64,000 nucleotides of DNA from Shewanella sp. GTDB lineage: Bacteria; Pseudomonadota; Gammaproteobacteria; Enterobacterales; Shewanellaceae. Positions 7,295 through 19,200 of the stretch are shown piece by piece. The stretch is taken from the NCBI GenBank assembly GCA_028223395.1, contig JAOIUG010000001.1, positions 1-64,000 of the forward strand, in the 5' to 3' direction. The number at the start of each line of letters is the position of its first letter. Position 1 is the first letter of the stretch. The notes below the pieces were generated by a model, which did no database searches, had not been told where the DNA came from, and was given only the letters and a program-made list of their open reading frames with translations. The translations under genes and the position numbers were made by a program.

Positions 7295-10200
7295 TTATTC
7301 ACCATTGGGGTCAGTAGGCGCACTGAGTGAGTTTTCGTTTTGCGTTGTAATGCAATGAGCAATTTTATTGACTACCTCTGGCTGAACGATCCAATTATTA
7401 TGTGAGGCATTCATTGGGATGATATTCACATTTATATTATCGATATCGTTTTGGTTAATATACTGTTTAAGGTGATTGTCTGCCACTTTGCTGACGTAAT
7501 AACGGTGTAGGCTGCGGTAGTTGTCGACATAGTTTTTTTCATCGTCTTTTGTATCGCCTTTTGCGTTATCTTTTATAGGATAGCGGACGGCGTGTTGGCG
7601 GTGCAAAGCGCTGTCTAGCGTGCTGTCGGTGATCTGTGTTGCTTTAAATAAAGTGATGGTCATTGGCCGCTTGCCGGTATTAGGCAACGTGAGTGGATCA
7701 GGTTGATATTGGTAGTTAATGTTATGCTCAAATTGAGCACGATCTGTAAAGTTTGAATGCTCCCAAGCTTTTTGATAGTTAAAGTAGGCGTCGATTAACA
7801 CCAAGTGATTAACTTCATCACCGTGGGCGATTAATTGCCTGCTTATTTCAAACGCGAGCAGCCCACCAAAACTCCAACCTGCTAAAGTATATGGCCCTTT
7901 GGGTTGCTGCTGTTTAATGTCGTCAATGTAAAAGAGTGCAAGCTGCTCAAAAGTCAGTTGATCTGTGGCCTCAGCGCCTTTTTCCCGATTCAGAAAATCG
8001 TAATAGTTGTTAAACAACACCACTTTATGATCACCCATTTGCGGCACGAGATTGTTGTAAAACGATTCAGCGCCGCCACCGCCAGGAGGAAGCATGAAAA
8101 TAGTGTGTTTGTTGCTGTCATTGTTGATCGTTTCAAAGGGAATAAATTGCTTAAAATCCTGAGGCTGATAGATCATGGTGGGTTGTTTTGTATCACAACA
8201 ATGTAAAATGATCCGCGTTAACATGGTATGAAATATGTCGGTGAATTTTTTTGCTTGTTGCTTGTCAAGCTTACTGTGGATCCCAAAGCGTAATTGACCA
8301 TTAGAGATCATTCCATTGATATTAATGATATTTAAAATATTGTCTTGAGATGAAATTGTTTCACCGCAGTATTCATCTATACGATGCCAATCATGTTCGT
8401 CTTGTTCAAATTGACCCAAGTAGTTAATGCTTACCTCTGGTAAGTTATTGAAATTAAATGATGACTGTTGTTGGCAGGCGATGGTTCCAAAGCCGATCCC
8501 TTTGTTAGGGATCTGCCGTAATTGGTGTTTAATTTCTGTGATACTGCGTTCAATATTACTGCCAAGCTGTAGCCTTACGGGAAACTTACTGGTGAACCAG
8601 CCCAGTGTATGGCTGTGATCGATATTATCACTGATCTGCTCTCTGCCATGGCCTTCAAGCGTTACCCCGTGCAGATCACAATGGGTCACTTCCATCAATG
8701 TATAAGCCAAGGCTGTTAATAGGAGATCGTTGATCTGTGTGTGGTAGCGTCGGTTTGCCGTGCGTAATAATGCGGCTGTAAGTGTTGGACTTAACGCGAG
8801 GTGTGTTTCATGGGTGTTGGCTGTGTGGCTTACATTAAATAGCTGGCGATAGTTTGGCAAGTCAACGATTTGGGCTTGCCAAAATGCAGCCTCTTGAGGG
8901 TGCTGGGCTGGATAATTAGCTAGCGCTTGGCTCCATTGCCGATAACTTGTGCCTTTGGGCTCCAGTTGACCGCCGTGGTAGAGAGTGTTGAAGTGCGCGA
9001 TAATGATCCGCCAGCTTACCGTGTCGACGAGCATGTGGTGGAGGCAGACAAATATTCTTGCGCTGTTGTCTTGATAACCGTGCAGGTAGCCAAATTGGAA
9101 TAACGGCGCGTTATGCAGATCAAATTGACTCTGCCAGTCAGTGAGGGTGGCGTTGCAGGTTTGAGTGCTATGTTGACTGACATCTAACACGTTCAGTTTT
9201 GGGGTATCGAGGCTCGCCTGGTAATGCTGTCGCCACTGACCGCGCTGCTGAGTATAACTCACACGAAGGATATCGTGGTAGTCAATTAACTGCGTGATCA
9301 CCGCTCTGATGACCTCTTGTTCCAGTGGCGGCACTTTGATCAAAAACGCCTGATTCCAATGGTTTTTATTTTTCACATTGTGGTGATTAATTTGCTCTAC
9401 AAACCATTGCTGGATAGGCAGTAAGCCAAACTCTCCGGTTAATCGTCCTTGCTCAGATTCTATCGTTATCGTGCTGTCAATATGGTGTAAATATTGGCAC
9501 AGTTGCTCTACTGTTCTGTGTTCAAATACATGTTTAACTTGGCAATTTAGTCCGATTTGGCGGATCCGATTGGCCACTTGTATTGAGAGGATAGAATCGC
9601 CGCCAATACGGAAAAAATCGTCGGTGATCCCCACCTGATTAATGTCGAGCAGTTCTTGCCAGATCGCGCAGATCTGTTGCTGCGCATTAGTACGGGGAGC
9701 CACATAGTGATCGCTTTGTGGTGCGCTGGGCGCTGGTAGGGCTTGTTTGTCCAGTTTACCATTGGCGGTCAACGCAAAACTGTCCAACTCAATAAACTGT
9801 TTTGGCAACATATATTCGGGCAATTTAGCAGCGAGTAACTCAACAATTCGCGCGTCAGTGAGGGCGCTCTGGTGGTGGAGTTGATAATAAGCCACTAAAT
9901 AACGTGGGCTGTTGGGACGCGCTTGGTACACATTAACGCAAGCTTGCTCAATGCCATCAAGGGTTGAAAGCTGGCTTTCAATTTCGCCTAATTCTATGCG
10001 GTAACCTCGCAGTTTTATTTGATCATCCTGACGGCCGAGATACTCAATGTCACCATTGCATTGCCAGCGGCCAAGATCACCTGTTTTGTATAAACGGGTA
10101 AAGCCTTGTTGTTGATCTGCCTCGCTCATAAAGGGGTTATCAATAAAGCATTGTTGATTTAACGCCGCGCGGTTGAAGTAACCCAGGGCAAGGCCTTCAC

Positions 10201-13200
10201 CGCCGATATACAGCTCACCGACTTGGCCTATTGCACACAGTTGTTGTGAGGGATCTAAAATATAAAGGCGCTTACCGGGGTAAGGTTGACCAATATTTTG
10301 TTGTTGTATGTCGTCAGTAATGGGCTTAATAGTACTGCCTACAGTGCATTCTGTTGGCCCATATTGGTTGAACAATTGTATGTTGTTATTGGCCCGTAAG
10401 GCGTTGACGGCGTCGTAATTTATCGGCTCACCACCGAGCACTAAGCTTAAAGGTTGAGACAACTGCATCAGCTCATCTTTGCATGACATTAGCATAGAAG
10501 GCGTAAGGCGCAAGGTGTTGATATTATGCGTTTGTAATGCGGCCACAAAGGCGCGCGAGGTGTGCTGGCTCAGGCTATCGAGAATGGTGGTCTGCCCTGA
10601 TGTTAATAAGCCTGAAAAAAGGGTCGGCAGTGAAGCATCAAAACAGTAGTTTAATAAAAAAGCCGCATTGATTTTTGGAATGTTAATGTTGTGGATAAAT
10701 AAAGTGGTGTAATAGATCAATGATTGCTGAGTCACCATCACGCCTTTGGGATTTCCTGTGGTGCCAGATGTGTAGATCACGTAGGCCAGATCCGTCGCAG
10801 CAAGAGAGGGTAGCTTCACCTGTTGAGTTGGCTCGCGATATAAAGGCTGATTAAGATCAGCGATGATCGCTAGTCGAGCGCAATAGCGAGGCGTTGGGTT
10901 ATTGTGATAGCTTTTATCCTCTTCGAGAAGTAAATGATGTTGAGTCAATACGAGCGGGGCATCGATATCATCTAGGATGTATGCAATGCGCGCTTTAGGA
11001 TAGTGAGGGTCAATGGGCACGTAAGCGCCGCCTGCTTTAAAGATTGCAAGAATACAGATGACCATTTCGAGTGAACGCTCAACGCATAATGGGATCAACG
11101 TGCTGGGCTCAAGTTCAGCTCCGACATGCGCTTTGTAACGCCGTCGCAACGTGTTAGCTAGCGCGTTAGCATGGGCATTTAATGCACGGTAACTGAGTGT
11201 CTGTTGTTGATACACAAGGGCAATATTATCTGGCGAGCGCGCAACTTGCTGCTCGAATAAATCGCAGACAGTGGATTGATTTGGATAGTCAAATTGGCTT
11301 TGCTGGACGTCAAGTATGGCGCGGCGCTGATCTTGGCTCAATAAAGAGTGTGTGCTTAATGGCGCGCTGGGAGACTGTAGTAGGCTGTCGAGCAGCTGAG
11401 TAAAGTATTGAGCATAACTGGCGATGGTGTTTGCGTTAAACAAACTGCTTTTGTATGACCAGTGAGTTTGAAGCGCTGCGTGGCTGTCATTAACAAACAG
11501 AGCGAGATCAAAGCGCGCAATATCTTGCGCCTGAGATGGCATGTCATAGGGCTTTAGAGGAGTGTCGATATCATGCTGGCGGTCAGGGTGAGCGTGGCTT
11601 AAGTCATTGCTTAAGTCACTGCTTAACGGGTTATTTAGATCATGGCTAAGGCCGAAGCTTTGCACCGCGAACATCACTTGAAAAATAGGGTGACGACTTA
11701 GATCTCGGCAGATCTTGAGCTCTTCCACTAACTTTTCAAAAGGCAGATCTTGATATTGCTGTCCTGCGATTTGATCTTGGTGGGTGAGTTGGATCAGTTG
11801 CTTGAAGTTTAACTGAGGCTGCACCTGTAGCCGATTGACTTGCGTGTTGATAAATAACCCAATCAGATCCGTCAGTTGTGGATAATGTCGGTTGGCAATC
11901 GGCGAGCCGGTGATCACATCAGATTGATTGGACAGCTTGCTAAGCAGCACTGAAAACGCTGCCAATAAAACGGTGTGCAATGTTGTTTGCTGCGCATTGG
12001 CCAATGCTTTGACTCGCAGGCTCAGCTCATCGCTTAAGTTTACTGTGTGCTGGCCGCCGTGATAGTCAACATGCGCCGGACGCGGGCGATCTGTGGGCAA
12101 CGCCAACGGGCTGAAGTTGGCGAGTTTACTGAGCCAATAATCACGCTGTTGTTGCAACACGTCGGCGTGTAAATAGCGCCGCTGCCACTGGGCATAATCC
12201 TTATACTGGATAGATAATGCCGGCAAAGAAGCGGGTTGTTGTAAACATTGCGCGTGGTATAACGCGCTAAGATCGCGATGAAAAATATCCATGCTCCAAC
12301 CATCGGTTGCAATATGGTGCATGTTAATCAGTAAGACTGAGTCAGTGCCATCTTCAAGAGTGTATAAGACGACTCGGATTGGGTAATCGTTCGATAAATC
12401 AAAGGGAAGGGCTTTATCTTGACGTATAATTGCTTGCAAGCTGTCGCCATTTTTAGTGGTCACGCAGCCAATGTGTAATGGTTTATCTTGCACGGTTTGC
12501 ACGGCCAATTCGGCATTGTCCTCCTGCTTGATCACGCTTCTTAATACATGATGACGCACGACTACCTGTTGCAATGCTTGCTTCAGTGCTGCGACATTGG
12601 TGCCGGGCTTAAGTTGGTACAACATCGGAATATGGTAGGCGTTTGTGCCTTGCTCATATTGCTCTATAAACCACAAACGTTGCTGCGCAAATGATAAGCA
12701 AACCGAGGTGTCAGCAGTGGTTGGGATCACAATTTGCTCAACTTTGGGGGCGGCGCTGAGCAGCCCTTTTATGGTGCGATATTTGAAAATATCCGCAACC
12801 GTCAGCTCCCGCTGCAATGCTTGGCTTAATTGATGAGACAATTGGATGGCGAGAATAGAATTGCCGCCGATCCTGAAAAAATCGTCCGTTAAAGACAATT
12901 GCTCAACGCCGAGGACATCGGCATATAACTGGGCCACTTGGGCTTCTTGTTCGCTATATTCCGGCTCGATAATGTGCACATGTTGGCTTGAGAGGGCGTC
13001 AATGTCATTGGGCGATGTAAAGAGTGCTGCTTCTAGTTGATCTACGGCTAGTTTTGATACGACAACCTGTGCATGTTGCTGCTGGATCAGGCGATAGAAA
13101 ATGGCGGCACCTTCTTGATATCTGACCGTATTTAATGACATTAATGAGCGCAGTTTATCAGGCGTATGTGGCTGCTCTTGTGTCCTTTTTGTGTCATTAT

Positions 13201-16200
13201 TGCGCTGCTCTGTCACCGTGAGATCAGACCAACCTGGCCAGTTAATCGATATTACAGCGGTGCGATTAAAGCGGGCCTTATCCATGGCTAAATAATCAAG
13301 ATAACTGTTTGCCGCGCAGTATTCTATGCGGTTAACATCGCCCATAATACTGGCCAGTGATGAAGTGCTTGCTAGAAATTTAACCTCGCTGAGTGTCAAG
13401 CTGTTGAGCAGATGATGCAAGCCGTACACTTTACCTGCAAAGGCTTTTTTGACGTTCTCAAGTTGGTATTGCTCAGGAGACAGCGGCGAGATCCCCGCAG
13501 TGTGAATGATCCCCGTTATGGTATGTGTTGGTATAATGTGCTGCCATAAAGCGGCATTGCACTGGTTAGGATCGCCCAGATCCACCGCATGCGTAATGAC
13601 AGTGCAGCCGCTCGCAATGATGCTGTCGATAAGGGCTAATTTCTGTTTTGTGGGCTCAGAGGGCGCGTGATCAGCCGTGATATCATGCCGGCTCAGTAAC
13701 ACAAAATTAACGCGATGGTGCGCCGATATCGCCAGCGCAATATTGAGCGCAACATCTCCCATTCCACCTGTGATCAACAAGGTGTCATCGTCAGCAATCA
13801 TCGCTTGGCTTTGCCAATAATCTGGCTCAATTTGGGCATAGTGCTCTTGCCAAAGCTTGCCATATTTAATGGCGTATACATTGTGAGTACGATAATAATC
13901 TGGGTATTGCACGCTTTGCAAAATGTGGCTTGAAGTGTGAGCATTAATGTCGCCTACATCGAGGATCCCACAATTAAGCTGCCCAAACTCATGTCTAATA
14001 TTACGTATTGCTCCCACTAAGGTCGCATTATGAGCATTAATAGGATCGCTTGCGCTGATCTGCGTGATGTGATTGGTCAAGATCAATAAATGACGCAATT
14101 GCGGCGCATTGAGCAAATAAAGGCGAGTGAGAAACAAGCTGTAAAAACTGTAATGCAACGCCGGCTCAATGGCGTGGCTATTATCAACGGAAGCGGCATG
14201 AATAATCGTTTCATGCTCACCATATAAACCTTGGCTGAGTTGCGTTTGCAGTTGTATAAAATGGTGCTCGTTGGCCGGATTAAGATAAATCACGCCATCA
14301 ACCACAGCATAATCAGCTTGGTTGAGATCAACACACACGAACGTACATTCGGCGGTTAATGCCGCGTAAGCCTCACGCGGTTGTGCTGAGCGGATGAAAA
14401 TTAAGGCATTTTGGAATAATGGTTGGCATTGACGTTGATGTAACGGCGCGCAGGTGCGCCACTGCGGCGCGCTATACCACTGAGATTTATCTAATAATGC
14501 CAGTTGATTGACTGCCGGTTTGGTTGAAGGAGCAATCCAGCACTGTTGCTGCTCAAACTGATACGTTGGACAGTCACTGAGATTATGCGCGCTCTGTGGT
14601 TGTATTGTGGCGTCAAGTTCGGTTGCCATATTTGCTGCGAGGCACTGATCGTGCATCCATAAAATGGCCCATAAATCGGCTTTGTAAGTTACTGGGTGTA
14701 TTTGGTTTTCTTTGTAAGATGGTAAGGTGTTAAAGGCATGAATGTGTCGATGTTGGCCCGAGGAGGCCAATTTGTTTACAAATGAGGTTAACGCTTGTCC
14801 AGTACCAATTTCAATAAAAGTCACTTGGCGATCAAAATACTGGCTAATACTGTCAATGCAATCAGCAAAGCGCACCGTGTGCCTAAGCTGATCGCACCAG
14901 TATTGCGCCGTCTGCACATTTGAGCTGGCCATTTTTCCGGTTAAATTCGTGACAAAAGGGCGGCAAGGTGCGCTGAGCTTAACCGGGGCGAGCACGCGGG
15001 CAAATTGCATTGCCGCTTGTGCCATCATTTCACTGTGGTAGGCATGAGAGGTGGTTAGGTACACCGCCGGTATGTCTGCGGCATGAAAATGCGCTTGCAG
15101 TTTCAGAACGTTAGCCTCCGATCCTGAGAGCACGCAGTCGTCAGCGCTATTGATGACAGCCACTTCACATTGATGCGCCGCTATTGTAGGCTCGATTTCC
15201 GCTAACCTCGCGTGTACTGCAAGCATTTTTCCCGGCGGCATGGCTTGCATTAATTGACCTCGGGCAATGACCACTTTAATGGCGTCGTTGAGCGTAAAAA
15301 TGCCTGCTAACGTGGCAGCGACATATTCGCCAATACTGTGACCAATATAAGCATCGGCCGTGATGTGCATCTGTTGTAAATACATTGCGAGTGAATACTG
15401 GATAACAAACAGGCTTATTTGTGTCCACTGGGTATGATTGATCTCATCGGGCTGATGATCTGGGTGGCTAAACATAATGTGGCGCAGATCATAAGAGAGA
15501 TGAGGATTGGCGATGGCAATGCATTGATCAACAATTTCGGCAAAATCAGCTTGATTATCGTACAGGTTTTTGCCCATATCGAGATATTGGCTACCTTGCC
15601 CCGGGAACATAAACACTCGATGAGATCGTGAACCCAGTTGGCATTGACTGACTCGAGGTTGCTCTTTGATGGCCCTAAGCAAGCTATCGCAGCTATCAAC
15701 AACGTAAGCACTGCGACATGCATGATGCTCACGCTTGTGCTGTAAGGTAAATGCCAAATGATGGATGAGATCTGGGCGCGATTGATGTTGCGCTACATAA
15801 CGCAATAAAGCCGTTTTATAGTCTGCTAAGGCGGTGGTTGACTTGGCTGAGAGCAAGATAATACGTTGCGATTGTGGCTGATTAAGTGCTTTTACTGCGG
15901 CGGGAATAAATTCTTTCACCACAACATGGGCATTGGTTCCACCGATCCCAAATGAACTGATCGCCGCTTGCCGAGGGCGATGTGCGTTAACAGGCCATGG
16001 ACTGTTTTCAGGCTCGATAGTAAACGGGGTTGAGGCTAAGTTTAATTCGTCATTGGCATGGCGGTAATTGGTTTGCCCAACAATACGCTGATGCTGAAGC
16101 ATTTGCAGCACTTTAATTAACCCGGCCACTCCGGACGCGGCATCGGTATGGCCAATATTGGCTTTAATGCCACCTAAAAAAGTGGTGTGATTGGGCTGAG

Positions 16201-19200
16201 GCGTACAGGCTTGATGGACTGATGCTTCTTTGAGAGCTTGTACTTCAATAGGATCACCGATCCGAGTGGCAGTGCCATGGCATTCGATATAGTCAAGATC
16301 GGTAACGGTAACGTTAGCCATAGCATGGGCATTGATCACACATTCACTTTGGCCCACCAAAGAAGGGGCGGTATAACTGGTTTTTCTATCGCCATCATTA
16401 TTGGTGGCGTAGCCGCTTATCACCCCAAGGATCTCATCGCTGTCTTGTATCGCGGCCGCCAGCGGTTTTAGTAATACCACGGCCACGCCTGAACTTGGCA
16501 CCGTGCCTGAGGCATCTTGATCAAAAGGGCGACAATGACCATCACGGGCCATGATCATACCTGGAAAATAGTGGTAGCCCAGATCGTCAGGCATCGACAG
16601 CGATACGCCGCCAGCTAAAGCCATGTCGCACGTCCCCAGTTGCAGATGACGACACGCTTCGGCAATCGACACCAGCCCAGTAGAGCAGGCGGTATTAATC
16701 GCGACAGCGGGGCCGGTGAGGCCTAAAAAATAAGCCGTTTTTGTGGTCAGCGCGTCTTTACGATTAGCAACAGAAGCTTCCCATAGATCAATTTCACCAG
16801 TATCGGTTTTAGGAATGATATTGCGTTGAAAATAATGATCCGTGCCATTGCCGGCAAATACCCCTATTTGGCGTGATTGACGTTCAGTGATGTAACCTGC
16901 CGACTCTAAAGTTGCCCAGCAATGCTCCATAAACTTGCGGATCTGCGGATCGAGTAATTTAGCCTCATTGGGTGACATATTCCAAAAGTGAGGATCGAAG
17001 GTTTGAGTGCCACGTAAGTGAGTTGCAATGGCAATGTAATTATCATCGGCGAGCTTGGCACGATCGCCGCCAAGCTCATTGAACTCCTCTGGGCTCAGAA
17101 AGTGGATCCCTTCGGTTTGCGTATCGAGTAACGTCCATAAAGCCTGCAGATCATCGGCGCCACTGAAACGACAAGACATGCCAATAATGGCAATGTGATG
17201 GTCGTCATTATTGAGCGGCCGTTGTTGCTTATAGATCTCGCTGCCTTGGGCGCTGGAGACACTGCTAACTAATTTATTCACGGTATTAAATTTAAACAGA
17301 TCAGCAATGGATAAATCTTTAAATTCAGTTATTTGGTTAAGTTTGTGCTTCAGCTGAATACTCAATAGAGAATTGCCACCAATAGCAAAAAAGTTAGCGT
17401 TAAAGTGGATTTGATCGAGATCGCAACCTAATACTTTGGCGTAGACTTGGCTTACCGCTTGCGCTAATGGACTATGGGGCGCTGGGTCGTCATGGTATTG
17501 AGTCAATACTCGCTTAGGTAACGCATGAAGGTCGAGTTTTCCATTACCTGTGAGTGGGAAATGCTCAAGCGCAATAAATGCACTGGGGATCATGTAATCA
17601 GGCAAGCGTGCACAAAGATACAGGTTAAGATCGGCATCACTCAATGGCATGTCACTGGTGTAATATGCAACGAGTTCATTGTCTTCTATGTGGTCGATCA
17701 CTTTTTTGTTCAACAAAACTGACACTTGGTTAATGGCGGGAAATGTGTGTAATTGCTGCTCGATTTCACTGAGCTCAATGCGATAACCGCGCAGCTTAAT
17801 TTGCCTGTCATTACGGCCGATGTATTCAAGGGTGCCATCGTGTCGCCAGCAGGCGAGATCCCCGGTTTTATAGAGCACTTCTGCTACAGTTTGTCCCGCC
17901 AAATGATGCCGCGAAAATACCGACTTTGTTAGCTGAGGTTGGTTGAGGTAGCCTTGAGATAAGCCTGTCCCGCCAATATATAATTCGCCGACGATCCCCA
18001 CTGGCACTGGCTGAGCTTGATGATCTAACAGATAGCAATGTCTGCCTGCAATTGGCCGGCCAATAGGGACATGAGCGCTGCTGATCGTCTCTTCAATAAG
18101 GTGCACACAAGTAAATGTGGTGCTTTCAGTTGGGCCATAACCATTGAGTAAATGTGTAGGCTTATCGGCTGAGCTGATTAAACGATTAATCATCGCCTTA
18201 TCGAGCGCTTCCCCGCCCACAATCAGATACTCAAGCGATTGGAAAAGATCCGCTTTAATGGCGTACAGGTGTTCAAACAAAGTTTTGGTTAACCACAATA
18301 TGTTCACGCAGTGTTGTTTGAGCAACGTAGCAAGCGCTTCTGGCGAGGCTAACAGCGACGGAGTATGAGTTGGGATCACCAATTGTCCACCATGCAGCAG
18401 AGGCGTCCAGATCTCAAAAGTGGCGGCGTCAAACACGGCAGAAGACAAAAAAAGGAAGGTATCGCTCGGTGTGGGAGTGAAGAAGTCGCTAAAAATCAAG
18501 CTGGCAATATTGTGATGATCAATAAGCACCCCTTTAGGTTTACCGGTTGTGCCTGAGGTGTAGATCACGCAGGCCGTAACATGGCACTCCACTGGAGCAC
18601 ACAATGGCGTGACTGAGCGTTGATACAAAGGTTCGGTTAAATCAATGAGGCTGAGTTGATTGGCAAGGCTTTGGTATTTATCGATAAGCTGAGCATCGCG
18701 GTGATCGCTGGCGTAAACCGTTGTGTGCTGCGATAAAATCAAGCAGGGATCAGAATCTGTGATCATATGCGCTAGCCGCGATTGGGGCAAAGCTGGATCC
18801 ATCGGCACATAGGCAGCGCCACACTTTAATGTGGCAATCATCGCGATGATCAACTCTGGCCCTTTTTCCAGCAGCAAACCAATGTACACCGGCTGCGTTG
18901 CGAGGAGCGTTGGATTAAACACATCAGGGCGTTGTGATTGTATATACCCTGCCAACTGATCCGCTTTTTGATTTAACCACTGAAAACTAAAGTGCTGATC
19001 TTGCCAACACAGCGCCGTTTTATGCGGCGTACGTTTAACTTGCGCTAAAAAAGCTTGGGCGATATTGACGTCACAGGCAACGCTGTTTGTGGTTGACTGT
19101 CCTTTTTTTATCAGCGCCTTAGCTTCACAGGGCGTGAGCAGTGATAGATTGGCTATCGGTTGCGCTGGGTTATCTAACACTTGTTTGAGCACATAACGGT

